Source of the DNA: Ramlibacter sp. WS9
Lineage (GTDB): Bacteria; Pseudomonadota; Gammaproteobacteria; Burkholderiales; Burkholderiaceae_C
Direction: 5' to 3'
Length of the DNA: 64,000 nt
Assembly (NCBI RefSeq): GCF_003797765.1
Contig: NZ_RKMB01000006.1
Coordinates: forward strand, 124,001 to 188,000
In this document: in pieces, positions 10,308-19,149 of the stretch
Layout: each line of letters opens with the position of its first letter
How positions within the stretch are numbered: position 1 is the stretch's first letter
Notes under the pieces: generated by a model
Databases searched by the model: none
Told to the model about the DNA's origin: nothing
The model's input: the letters and a program-made list of their open reading frames with translations, nothing else
Position numbers and translations under genes: made by a program

Positions 10308-10380
10308 CTGTCGCAGCCCTGCCGCCTGCCTGTCCCGTACATGTCTGCAGGCTGTCGTGAAGTTGTCGCTTTCCTGTCGC
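10308..10380. promoter_or_regulatory. Seven heptamer direct repeats at exact 11-bp spacing (OmpR/PhoB-type operator)
   Basis: Plus-strand heptamers start at 10308, 10319, 10330, 10341, 10352, 10363 and 10374: CTGTCGC, CTGCCGC, CTGTCCC, ATGTCTG, CTGTCGT, TTGTCGC, CTGTCGC. Each is separated by exactly 4 bp, so the array has an 11-bp helical-turn period over 73 bp. Winged-helix response regulators bind head-to-tail heptamers with this spacing. It lies between the histidine kinase stop codon and terC, and the kinase's partner is an OmpR-family regulator. Confidence 0.8.
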
Positions 10381-10385
10381 CAACC

Positions 10386-11810
10386 TTACGCAGCCGGCGG
10401 ATCATCCATCTCGGGTGCGGGCGCCGGGAAGACGACGCTGAAGGTGTTGCCGATGCCGTCGCGGTCTTCTTCCAGCGTGATGCGCGCGTCGTGCAGCGCG
10501 GCGATCTCGCTGACGATCGCCAGGCCCAGTCCGCTGCCGTCGGCGTGGCTTCCCAGCAGCCGGTGGAAGCGTTCGAAGATCCGCGTCCTTTCATCCACGG
10601 GGATGTGCGGCCCGTCGTCGCTCACCGAAAGGCGGCCCTGCCCTTCGGCGGTCAACCCCACCGCCACCGTCACGCGCCCGCCTTCCTGGCTGTAACGCAC
10701 GGCGTTGTCGACCAGGTTGTTGATCAACTCACGCAACCGGTCCGCATCGGCATCGATGACGACCGGCTCGGGCCATGCCTCGAAGCCCAGGTCGATGTCG
10801 CGTTTGAGCGCGACCGGCACCCAGTCCATCGCGACCTCGACCGCCAACGCGTTGAGGTCGATCGCCTGGAGTTCGACCGACTCCACGGCGCCCGGCTCAT
10901 TGCGCGCCAGCGACAGCAACTGGCGCACCAGCCGCGACAGCCGGTCGGCGCTCACATAGAGCTGCGCCAGCGAATGGCGAACCCTGGCCGGATCGTCTTC
11001 GCGCAGCGCCAGCTCGATCTGCGCCTTCAGCCCGCTGACGGGCGTCTTGAGCTGGTGCGCGGCGTCGGCAATGAATCGATTCTGGAAGTTGAGGGTCTTG
11101 CCCAGCCGCAGCATCAGCTCGTTGACCTCGGTGACCAGGGGCATGACCTCGCCCGGCACATTGCGCGTGTCGACGGGGCTCAGGTCGAGATGGGAGCGGT
11201 TGGACACGGCGGCCTGCAACCGCAGGAGCGGCCGCAGGCCGCGCGAGATGCCGAAGTAGACCACCTGCGCCGCCATGACGATCAGCAGGAGCTGGGGCAC
11301 GACGACATTGGCCAGGATCTCCAGCGCCAGGCGGTTGCGCTTGTTCAGCGTTTCCGCCACGTGGACCAGCACTGTGCCGGATGCGCCGTCGCCGTCGTAC
11401 GGCATCCATGCAGAGATCATCCGCACGGGCACACCGTGCACGACGGCGTCATAGAACCGCGGCTTGCCCGCGTCCGGGCCGGCTGCCTGCGGCCCCTGCA
11501 GCGCCGGGTCGCCGCCGATGAGCGTGCCGTCCCGCGCATTCACGCGGTAGAACAGGCGGTCCTGCTGGTCGACGAGCAGAATTCTCTCCGCGGCATTCGA
11601 CATCTCGAGCTTCGGCGTGCCGCGGCTTGGCCGCACGTGCAGTACCACTTCGCGGGCGATTTCGTGCAGCGAGCGGTCGTGCGCCAGATTCGAGATGTTG
11701 ACCGACGTCCAGTAGGTGAACACCGTGTCCAGCACCAGCAGGACCATCAGCGGCCCCAGCAGCCAGGCCAGGAGCTTGTACTGCAGCCGCGGTTCAGCCC
11801 GCTCCACCAA
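10386..11810 (-). CDS. Sensor histidine kinase, TctE-like
   Basis: A 474-residue membrane histidine kinase. One helix lies near residues 13-35, a periplasmic domain (2CSK_N-like) spans about 40-165, and a second helix is near 168-190. The phosphoacceptor box ADAAHQLKTPVSGLK and the N, G1 and G2 boxes of the HATPase domain (NNLVDNAVRYS, SDDGP, GSGLGLAIV) are all present. It overlaps the response regulator gene by 17 bp and is translated after it. TctE-type kinases often sense carboxylates, but no tct transport genes adjoin, so its signal is unknown. Confidence 0.92.
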   Translation of the reverse strand: MVERAEPRLQYKLLAWLLGPLMVLLVLDTVFTYWTSVNISNLAHDRSLHEIAREVVLHVRPSRGTPKLEMSNAAERILLVDQQDRLFYRVNARDGTLIGGDPALQGPQAAGPDAGKPRFYDAVVHGVPVRMISAWMPYDGDGASGTVLVHVAETLNKRNRLALEILANVVVPQLLLIVMAAQVVYFGISRGLRPLLRLQAAVSNRSHLDLSPVDTRNVPGEVMPLVTEVNELMLRLGKTLNFQNRFIADAAHQLKTPVSGLKAQIELALREDDPARVRHSLAQLYVSADRLSRLVRQLLSLARNEPGAVESVELQAIDLNALAVEVAMDWVPVALKRDIDLGFEAWPEPVVIDADADRLRELINNLVDNAVRYSQEGGRVTVAVGLTAEGQGRLSVSDDGPHIPVDERTRIFERFHRLLGSHADGSGLGLAIVSEIAALHDARITLEEDRDGIGNTFSVVFPAPAPEMDDPPAA

Positions 11811-12471
11811 CGCGCTCCATCAGGTAGCCCATGCCGCGCACGGTGCGGATCTCGCAGCCCAGGGGCTCGAGCTTCTTGCGGATGCGCGAGACGTAGACTT
11901 CGATCGCATTGGCCCCGACTTCGTCGCCCCAGCCATAGAGGTGGTTGACCATGTGCTCCTTGCTGACGACACGGCCTTCCCTCATGAGCAGTAGCTCCAG
12001 CACCGCGAGCTCGCGCGCCGACAGTTCCACGGGCTGGTCGTCGTAGAAGACGCGCCGCCCGGCCGTGTCCAGCCGCAGCCGGCCGTGGACCAGCGACGGC
12101 GACGCGTTCGTGCTGCCACGCCGCAGCAGCGCCCGTACCCGCGCTTCCAGTTCCGGCAGGTCGAATGGCTTCGCCAGGTAGTCGTCGGCGCCCAGATCCA
12201 GGCCCCGCACGCGGTCGGCAAGCGCGTCCATCGCCGTGAGCATCAGCACCGGAACGCGTGACTTGCGAGCCCGCAGGCGCTGCAGCACCTCCAGCCCGCT
12301 GGGGCCCGGCAAGCCGATGTCGAGGATCGCGAGGTCATAGATCTCGAGCGCCAGCGCGTTGTCGGCCTGCTGCCCGTCGCCCACCACGTCCACGGCGTAC
12401 GCGGACTGCACCAGTGCCCGGCAAAGGGCATCGGCGAGAATCTTGTCGTCCTCGACGAGGAGTATTCGCAT
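11794..12471 (-). CDS. OmpR-family response regulator, TctD-like
   Basis: A 225-residue response regulator. The receiver domain has acidic pocket residues in LLVEDD, the phospho-acceptor aspartate in LAILDIGLP near residue 51, and the lysine in LAKPF. A winged-helix DNA-binding domain follows (ELAVLELLLMREG to VRGMGYLM). It forms an overlapping pair with the kinase at 10386-11810. Its DNA-binding class is the one expected to recognise the seven 11-bp-spaced heptamers ahead of terC. Only 49 bp separate it from the efflux genes upstream, so it may also be read through from them. Confidence 0.93.
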   Translation of the reverse strand: MRILLVEDDKILADALCRALVQSAYAVDVVGDGQQADNALALEIYDLAILDIGLPGPSGLEVLQRLRARKSRVPVLMLTAMDALADRVRGLDLGADDYLAKPFDLPELEARVRALLRRGSTNASPSLVHGRLRLDTAGRRVFYDDQPVELSARELAVLELLLMREGRVVSKEHMVNHLYGWGDEVGANAIEVYVSRIRKKLEPLGCEIRTVRGMGYLMERVGGAG

Positions 12472-12491
12472 GGGGGCGATGGTACGGCAAG

Positions 12492-12515
12492 CCTGTCATT
12501 GCGGGCTTGACCCGG
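12492..12515. repeat. REP-like palindrome between efflux and two-component genes
   Basis: CCTGTCATTGCGGGCTTGAC followed by CCGG resembles the left part of dispersed REP-type repeats common in proteobacteria; CGGG/CCCG form the stem. Only a partial copy is present here. Confidence 0.4.
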
Positions 12516-12520
12516 CAGTT

Positions 12521-13909
12521 CTATCTGGCGGGTTCGCTCCAGCCACCGCCGAGCGCGCGATACAGCAGCACCTGGTTCTGCAATTGCGCGAGACGTGTCT
12601 GTATCAACGCCTGCCGCGCCGTGAACAACGACCGCTGTGCGTCCAGCAGGTCCAGATAGCTCGCCACGCCATTGGTATAGCGCAGCTCGGACAAGCGGAA
12701 CCGCACCGACTCCGCCTCGACAACGTTGCGCTGCGCCTGCAGTTGCTCGCCCAGCGTGGCGCGGCCTGCCAGTGCATCGGCAACCTCGCGGAAAGCCGAC
12801 TGGATCGCTTTCTCGTACTGCGCGATCGCGATGTCGCGCTGCACGTTTGCCGAGCGCAGTCCGGCCGCGTTGCGGCCCGCGTCGAAGATCGGCAGCAGCA
12901 ACTGCGGCGCTGCGGTCCAGCCCCAGGAACCGCCCTTGAACAGGTCGGACAAGTGGCTGCTGGCGGTACCGACTCCGGCAGTCAGCGAGATGCGCGGGAA
13001 GAATGCAGCGCGCGCCGCGCCGATGTTCGCGTTGGCCGCGATCAGCTGCTGCTCGGCCTGGCGCACGTCGGGACGGCGCACCAGCACTTCCGAAGGCGTG
13101 CCCGCCGGCAAATCGGGCAGCGAGACCGACTCCGTGCTCACCGCGACCTGCAAGTCCGCGGGTACCGGCTCGCCCAGCAGCAGTGCCAGCGAATTGAGAT
13201 CCTGCGCGCGCTGGCGTTGCTGCTGCGCGAAGGCCACCCGCGCGCCTTCGAAGAGCGATTGCGCCTGGCGGAAATCCAGCTCCGAGGCCACGCCATTGTC
13301 GAAGCGCAGCTTCGTCAGGCGCAATGAATCTTCGCGCGTTGCCAGCGTCTGGCGCGTCAGCGCCAGCAGTTCTTCATCGGCCACCAGGCTGAGCCACGTG
13401 GTGGCAACTGTCGACACCAGGCTGATCTGCGCGGCCTTTCGGCCTTCTTCGGTGCCCAGGTACTGGGCCAATGCCGCTTCGCTCAAGCTGGCGACCCGGC
13501 CGAAGAAGTCGATTTCCCACGCCGTGACGACGAGGCCCACGGTGTAGGTGCTTGTCGTCGCGCCGCCGGCCGCGGGCGTACGCGAGCCTGCCACCGCGGC
13601 GTTGAAGGTCGGAAAGCGATCGGCCTTGCGGATGTCGTATTGCGCACGGGCCTGCTCGATGTTGAGCACCGCCACACGCAAGTCGCGGTTGTTGCGCAGC
13701 GCGGTCGCGATGAGCTGCTTCAACCGCGCGTCGGCGAAGAAGTTCTGCCAGTCGAGATCGGCCGCTTGTGTGCCTGACGGCGCGGATGCATAAGGCCAAT
13801 TGCCCGCGACCGGCGCGGCCGGGCGTTCATAGACCGGCATCATCGAGCAACCGGCGAGCCACAGGGCGGCTGCCAGCGGCGCAAACCGAAAGAGCGCGCG
13901 GCCGTTCAT
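12521..13909 (-). CDS. RND efflux outer-membrane lipoprotein (OprM/NodT family)
   Basis: A 462-residue outer membrane factor with a lipoprotein signal peptide; the lipobox LAGC places the lipidated cysteine at residue 21. Two homologous TolC-like halves follow, the usual layout for trimeric channel tunnels. Its start overlaps the stop of the RND pump gene by 4 bp. It completes an adaptor-pump-channel operon on the minus strand, so its role is the outer-membrane exit for drugs or other amphipathic compounds. Confidence 0.94.
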   Translation of the reverse strand: MNGRALFRFAPLAAALWLAGCSMMPVYERPAAPVAGNWPYASAPSGTQAADLDWQNFFADARLKQLIATALRNNRDLRVAVLNIEQARAQYDIRKADRFPTFNAAVAGSRTPAAGGATTSTYTVGLVVTAWEIDFFGRVASLSEAALAQYLGTEEGRKAAQISLVSTVATTWLSLVADEELLALTRQTLATREDSLRLTKLRFDNGVASELDFRQAQSLFEGARVAFAQQQRQRAQDLNSLALLLGEPVPADLQVAVSTESVSLPDLPAGTPSEVLVRRPDVRQAEQQLIAANANIGAARAAFFPRISLTAGVGTASSHLSDLFKGGSWGWTAAPQLLLPIFDAGRNAAGLRSANVQRDIAIAQYEKAIQSAFREVADALAGRATLGEQLQAQRNVVEAESVRFRLSELRYTNGVASYLDLLDAQRSLFTARQALIQTRLAQLQNQVLLYRALGGGWSEPAR

Positions 13910-16900
13910 ACCTGGTCCCCCGCGCGCGCGCCCGGCGGTAACTCCTGGTCCGCCTCATGCGCATACATGCGCCGCTGCCGCTCGCTGGGCTTGAAGAAGC
14001 GGGTCACCACCACGAAGAACACCGGCACGAACAGCACCAGCAGGCTGGTGGCCGTGAGCATGCCGCCCATCACGCCGGTGCCGATGGCGCGCTGGCTGGC
14101 CGAGCCGGCGCCCGAGGCCACCACCAGCGGCAGCACGCCGAGAATGAAGGCCATCGACGTCATGATGATCGGCCGGAACCGCAGATGGCAGGCGGCGAGA
14201 GCCGCGTCGACCAGGCTCATGCCCTGCGCGTGCAAGTCCTTCGCGTACTCGATGATCAGCACGGCGTTCTTCGCCGACAGGCCGATGATGGTGATCAGGC
14301 CCACCTTGAAGTACACGTCGTTCGGGAAGTCCCGCAACGTCGCGCCCAGCAGCGCGCCGACGATGCCCAGGGGCACCACCAGGACCACCGACATCGGGAT
14401 CGACCAGCTCTCGTACAGGGCCGCCAGGCAGAGGAACACCGCCAGCAGCGAGAAGCCCAGCAAGATGGCGGCCTGCGCGCCCGAGAGCTTCTCCTCGCGC
14501 GATTGGCCCGTCCACTCGTAGCCGAAACCCGCCGGCAACTGCGCGGCGAGCCGTTCCATTTCGTCCATGGCCTCGCCGGTGCTGCGGCCGGGGGCCGCAT
14601 CGCCGGAAATGCGCATGGCAGGGTAGCCGTTGTAGCGGATCGTCTGCATGGCACCGTTCACCCAGCGAGTGCTCGCGAAGGCCGAGAGCGGCACGGCCGC
14701 ACCCTTGTTGTTCAACGCGGAGAGGCGCAACAGGTCGTCGGGCTGCATACGGCTGGGCGCATCGGCCTGCACCACCACGCGCTGGAGCCGGCCGCGGTTC
14801 GGGAAGTCGTTGACGTAGCTGGAACCCAATGCGGTCGACAGCGCGGCGTTGATCGCGTCGAAGCTCACGCCTAGCGCGTTGGCCTTGCCGCGGTCGATGT
14901 CCACCTGCAATTGCGGTGCGTCTTCCAGGCCATCGGGCCGCACACCCGCGAGCACCTTGCTTTGCCCTGCCATCCCCAGCAGCTGGTTGCGCGCCGCCAC
15001 CAGCGCCTCATGCCCATTGCCCCCGCGGTCCTGCAAGCGGAAGTTGAAGCCCGTGGCCGTGCCCAGCTCGGGAATGGCCGGCGGGCTCAAGGCAAAGATG
15101 AAGGCATCGCGGATGCCCGACAGAGCGCCGAAAGCGCGGCCCGCGATCGACTGCGCGGTGTGTTCCTTGCCCTTGCGCTCGCTCCAGTCCTTGAGCGTGA
15201 CGAAGGCCAGGCCCGCGTTCTGCCCTTGCCCGGAGAAGGAGAAGCCCAGCACGCCCACCATGCTCTGCACCTCGGGTTGCTTGAGGATGAAGTTTTCGAC
15301 CTGCTCCATCACGCGCGTCGTGCGCTCGATGGTGGCGCCCGGCGGCAATTGCACGTTCACCAGCATGTAGCCCTGGTCCTCGCTCGGCAGGAACGACGTG
15401 GGCAGGCGCATGAACAGCACGGCCACGGCGGCAAGCACCGCCACGTAGACCACGAGCGCGCGCCCCACGCGTCGAAGGATGCGCGCGACGAAGCTTTCGT
15501 ATCCCTTGGCTGTGCGCGCGAAGGCACGGTTGAAGCGTCCGAAGAAGCCGCGCTTCTCCAGGTGATGCCCGGCCTCCATCGGCTTCAGCAGCGTGGCGCA
15601 CAAAGCCGGCGTCAGCGACAGCGCCAGGAAGGCCGAGAACGCAATCGACGCCACCATCACCGCCGAGAACTGCTTGTAGATGTTGCCCACGGCGCCGCCG
15701 AAGAAAGCGAGCGGCACGAACACCGAGATCAGAACCACTGTCACACCGACGATGGCGCCCTGGATCTGCTTCATGGCTTTGACCGTTGCCTCGCGCGGCG
15801 GCAATCCCTCCTCGCTCATGATCCGCTCGACGTTCTCCACCACCACGATGGCGTCGTCGACCACGATGCCGATCACCAGCACCATGCCGAACATCGTGAG
15901 CACGTTGATCGAGAATCCGAGCGACAGCAGCACGGCGAAAGTGCCCAGCAACGAGATCGGCACCACGATCGCCGGGATCGCGGTATAGCGCCAGTTCTGC
16001 AGGAACAGGTACATCACCAGGAACACCAGGATCATCGCTTCGGCGAGCGTCTCGACCACTTGCGAAATCGAGATGCTGACGAAGCGCGAGCTGTCGTACG
16101 GGATCGACCAGGTCATGCCCTTGGGAAAGAATTTCGACAGCTCTTCCATGCGCGTGCGCACCGCCTTGGCGGTGGCCAGCGCATTGCCGGTGGGCGACAG
16201 CTGGACGCCGATGCCGGTCGAGGGCTTGCCGTTCAGGCGCGCGGAGATCGCGTAGCCCTGCGCGCCGAGCTCGAGTCGCGCCACGTCGCGCAAGCGCACG
16301 GCCGAGCCGTCGGTGTTGGCGCGCAAGATGATCCTGCCGAATTGCTCCACCGACGTCAGCTGCCCATTGACCACCACCGTGGCGGCAATGCCTTGTCCGG
16401 CGACGTTGGGCAAGTCGCCGATGGCGCCTGCCGACACCTGCGCGTTCTGCGCGCGGATGGCTGCATTCACGTCGCCCACCGACAGATTGAAGCTCACCAG
16501 CTTGGCCGGATCGATCCAGATGCGCATGGCCCGCTCGGTGCCGAACAACTGCGCCTGGCCGACACCCGGGATCCGCTGGATTTCCGGCAGCACGGCGCGC
16601 GAGGCGTAGTCGCCCAGCGCCACCGGATCGAACTCCGCGTTCTCGGAAGAGAGGATGGTGAACAGCAGGAAGTTCGAGCGCGCCTTGTCGACACGCACGC
16701 CCTGCTGCGTCACTGCCGCCGGCAGGCGCGGAGCGGCCCGGCCCAGGCGGTTCTGCACGTCCACCTGCGCGAGATCGGGGTTCGTTCCCGATTCGAAGCT
16801 GAGGTTGATCGACCCACTGCCGTTGGCCTGCGCCACCGACTCCATGTAGATGAGGCCCGGCGAGCCGTTCATCTCCTGCTCGATGATGGACAGCACGCTG

Positions 16901-17076
16901 TCTTCCAGCGTCTGCGCCGAAGCGCCGGGGTAGACCGCGGAAACCGTGATCGACGGCGGCGCCACGGTCGGATACTGCGCCACCGGAAGCTTGACCACGG
17001 CCACGCTGCCCAGCACCAGGACGAACAGTGCGATCACCCACGCGAAGACCGGCCGGTCGATGAAAAACTTGGCCAT
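13906..17076 (-). CDS. RND multidrug efflux pump, HAE1 family (AcrB/MexB-like)
   Basis: A 1,056-residue inner-membrane proton antiporter of the hydrophobe/amphiphile efflux-1 family, the normal length for AcrB-like pumps. The N-terminus MAKFFIDRPVFAWVIALFV is typical, and the proton-relay aspartates are present in GIVVDDAIVVVENVERIM. Two large periplasmic loops and twelve helices fit the family. It begins 9 bp after the adaptor gene and overlaps the channel gene by 4 bp. The exact substrate range cannot be inferred. Confidence 0.95.
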   Translation of the reverse strand: MAKFFIDRPVFAWVIALFVLVLGSVAVVKLPVAQYPTVAPPSITVSAVYPGASAQTLEDSVLSIIEQEMNGSPGLIYMESVAQANGSGSINLSFESGTNPDLAQVDVQNRLGRAAPRLPAAVTQQGVRVDKARSNFLLFTILSSENAEFDPVALGDYASRAVLPEIQRIPGVGQAQLFGTERAMRIWIDPAKLVSFNLSVGDVNAAIRAQNAQVSAGAIGDLPNVAGQGIAATVVVNGQLTSVEQFGRIILRANTDGSAVRLRDVARLELGAQGYAISARLNGKPSTGIGVQLSPTGNALATAKAVRTRMEELSKFFPKGMTWSIPYDSSRFVSISISQVVETLAEAMILVFLVMYLFLQNWRYTAIPAIVVPISLLGTFAVLLSLGFSINVLTMFGMVLVIGIVVDDAIVVVENVERIMSEEGLPPREATVKAMKQIQGAIVGVTVVLISVFVPLAFFGGAVGNIYKQFSAVMVASIAFSAFLALSLTPALCATLLKPMEAGHHLEKRGFFGRFNRAFARTAKGYESFVARILRRVGRALVVYVAVLAAVAVLFMRLPTSFLPSEDQGYMLVNVQLPPGATIERTTRVMEQVENFILKQPEVQSMVGVLGFSFSGQGQNAGLAFVTLKDWSERKGKEHTAQSIAGRAFGALSGIRDAFIFALSPPAIPELGTATGFNFRLQDRGGNGHEALVAARNQLLGMAGQSKVLAGVRPDGLEDAPQLQVDIDRGKANALGVSFDAINAALSTALGSSYVNDFPNRGRLQRVVVQADAPSRMQPDDLLRLSALNNKGAAVPLSAFASTRWVNGAMQTIRYNGYPAMRISGDAAPGRSTGEAMDEMERLAAQLPAGFGYEWTGQSREEKLSGAQAAILLGFSLLAVFLCLAALYESWSIPMSVVLVVPLGIVGALLGATLRDFPNDVYFKVGLITIIGLSAKNAVLIIEYAKDLHAQGMSLVDAALAACHLRFRPIIMTSMAFILGVLPLVVASGAGSASQRAIGTGVMGGMLTATSLLVLFVPVFFVVVTRFFKPSERQRRMYAHEADQELPPGARAGDQV

Positions 17077-17085
17077 CGCTTCGCC

Positions 17086-18300
17086 TTAAGACTTGGCCGC
17101 CGACGCAGGGGCTGATGCCGGCTTGGCGGGCGCGCCGCCGGGCGACCAGGGCACCGGCTTGACGGGCGCGTTGGGCCGCATCTTCTGGAACCCGTCGACC
17201 ACCACCTGTTCGCCCGCCTTCAGCCCGTCCAGCACGACCCATTGGCCGTTCTGCTCATTGCCCACCTTGATGTTGCGCGGTGAAACCTTTCCGTCCTTGT
17301 CGACCACCATCACGGTGTCGCCCTGGCCAGATCGTGTGACCGCTTGTTGCGGCAGCAGCACGGCGTCGCCGGCCTTGGCCTGCTCGAGGCGCACGCGCAC
17401 ATACAGACCCGGCAGCAGCACGCCGTTGGCATTGGGAATCTCGGCGCGCAAGGTGATCTGCCCGCTGGTCGCGTCGACCGTCAGATCCGAGAACAGCAGG
17501 CGGCCCGGCTGCGGATACTCGGTGCCGTCTTCGAGCACCACACGCACCAATGCGCCTTCGCGGCCGGCAGCGCGTGTCAGTCGGCCTTGCTCCATCGCAC
17601 GGCGCAGCTTCATGACTTCGGACGCCGATTGCGTGAAGTTCACGTACATCGGATTGACCTGCTGGATCATCGCGAGGGGCGTCGCCTCGCCCTGCCCCAC
17701 CAGCGCGCCTTCGGTCACCAACGCGCGGCCGATACGCCCGGAGATCGGTGCCGTAACCGATGCGTAGCCGAGGTTGATCTGCGCGGTCTGCACCGCGGCC
17801 CGGCCGACGGCCACTTCCGCTTCAGCCTGCTTCTGCGCGGCGACGGCATTGGCGTATTCCTGCTTGCTGATGGCGTTGGCTTCCACCAGTGGCTTGTAGC
17901 GTTCGGCGAGAGCGCTAGCCTGGCCAAGGTTGGCTTGTGCGCGCGCCAGTGTGGCCTGCGCGCTCGCGGCCGCGGCGGCGTAGGGCCCAGGGTCGATGGT
18001 GAACAGTGGCTGGCCGCTGCGCACGTCGGAGCCTTCGTTGAACAGGCGCTTCTGCACGATGCCCGCGGCCCGCGCGCGGACCTGCGCCACGCGTGACGGC
18101 TCGAGCCGTCCGGGCAGCTCGGTGATGAGCCCGACCTCGCCTGGCGCCACGGTGACAACGCCGACTTCGGGTGGCGGCATGCCGCCACCGCCGGCCGGCT
18201 GCGCGTTGCCGCCCTGGCCGCACGCCGCCAGCAACGCGGCCGCCAGCACAACAGTAAAAATGGGAAAGATGGACGCAGGGGATGGTCGCGACACTGCCAT
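17086..18300 (-). CDS. RND efflux periplasmic adaptor (AcrA/MexA family)
   Basis: A 404-residue membrane-fusion protein. I use the ATG at 18300, with AAGGA about 7 nt upstream, rather than the much longer frame whose first part is antisense to the racemase-like gene. A lipoprotein signal ends at LLAAC (Cys27). The lipoyl half-motifs (ARAAGIVQKRLFNEGSDVRS and ASVTAPISGRIGRALVTEG) flank a coiled-coil hairpin of about residues 100-165. It is the first gene of the adaptor-pump-channel operon. Confidence 0.94.
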   Translation of the reverse strand: MAVSRPSPASIFPIFTVVLAAALLAACGQGGNAQPAGGGGMPPPEVGVVTVAPGEVGLITELPGRLEPSRVAQVRARAAGIVQKRLFNEGSDVRSGQPLFTIDPGPYAAAAASAQATLARAQANLGQASALAERYKPLVEANAISKQEYANAVAAQKQAEAEVAVGRAAVQTAQINLGYASVTAPISGRIGRALVTEGALVGQGEATPLAMIQQVNPMYVNFTQSASEVMKLRRAMEQGRLTRAAGREGALVRVVLEDGTEYPQPGRLLFSDLTVDATSGQITLRAEIPNANGVLLPGLYVRVRLEQAKAGDAVLLPQQAVTRSGQGDTVMVVDKDGKVSPRNIKVGNEQNGQWVVLDGLKAGEQVVVDGFQKMRPNAPVKPVPWSPGGAPAKPASAPASAAKS

Positions 18301-18370
18301 TGCATTCCTTGTGGGAATCGGGGAAAACCGAAGAGTATGCCCCGGCTGCGCGACACGCGCTTGGCAGCAA

Positions 18371-19129
18371 TCAGTCCCGCAGATGCAACTCGGGCGAGTC
18401 CAGTAATGAATGGAGCTGGAAGCCGCACGCATCGTGCACGGCTTGTGCATAGGGCGGCATGTTGGTGCACTCCAGCACCACGCTGCGCAGATGCGGTGCG
18501 CGGTCTTTGAGGGCCTGCGCCGCCGCGACCACATCGGCCCGAGCCTGTTCAAAGTCCATGGTGTCGCGATTGCCAAGGATGGCGCGCACGAACTCGCTGC
18601 CGGGTGCGATGCCCTGCACGATGACGTCGCCCAGTCGTTCCTGCGGCACGCCCGCCGACAGCAGGTGTTCGTGGCCCAGATGTTCCGCGCTGATGGTGAG
18701 CACGCCCACCTGCGCCTCGCGGGCCAGCAGACCCGGCAACTGGAGCAGGCTCGACGTGACCACGGGTATGGACACGGCGCCCTGCATCTCGCGCTGCGCC
18801 AGCACCAGGAAGCCGCAACTGGTGGTGAGGGCCGAGGCGCCTTCCCGCTCCAGGGCTTGTGCCTCGGTGCAGAAAGCGGCCACCAATCCACTGCCCCGCA
18901 GCTTGTCCGCACTGGTGACGACAGACGACGGCCAGGCGCCGGCGATCACGCGCTGGCGCACCGGGAAGCCGAAACTCTGGGGATGGCCGATGTCCCCGAG
19001 CGGCCGGGGGAAGCGCGTGTCCAGCATCAGCACCCCGAGGAAGCCTCCGCGCGCCGGCCCGTTCACCGGGGGTAAAACCGGGTCCGCTGGCGCGGGGATT
19101 GCATTTATTCTTGGCCCACTATTCATCAC
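18371..19129 (-). CDS. Aspartate/glutamate racemase family protein
   Basis: About 252 residues with the Asp/Glu/hydantoin racemase pattern. Two candidate catalytic cysteines are visible, Cys105 in TTSCGF and Cys221 in LECTNMPP, matching the two-base mechanism of the family. GVLMLDTRFPRPLGD near the start is typical of this subgroup. The start is uncertain: the ATG at 19129 leaves only 20 bp to the divergent dctP, while a GTG at 19066 would leave 83 bp. Lying beside a DctP close to those of the oxoprolinase locus, it may act on glutamate, a hydantoin or a related compound; that link is inference. Confidence 0.82.
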   Translation of the reverse strand: MMNSGPRINAIPAPADPVLPPVNGPARGGFLGVLMLDTRFPRPLGDIGHPQSFGFPVRQRVIAGAWPSSVVTSADKLRGSGLVAAFCTEAQALEREGASALTTSCGFLVLAQREMQGAVSIPVVTSSLLQLPGLLAREAQVGVLTISAEHLGHEHLLSAGVPQERLGDVIVQGIAPGSEFVRAILGNRDTMDFEQARADVVAAAQALKDRAPHLRSVVLECTNMPPYAQAVHDACGFQLHSLLDSPELHLRD

Positions 19130-19149
19130 ACCATTGTCCCGGAGTCACC

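Noticed and set aside
10386..12471. tctDE tricarboxylate sensing system in the strict sense
   Set aside because: Only family similarity; no tctCBA transporter is present nearby, so no gene symbols were given.
14911..17115. 734-residue plus-strand open frame
   Set aside because: Antisense to the RND pump; His/Arg/Gln-rich composition typical of GC-rich shadow frames.
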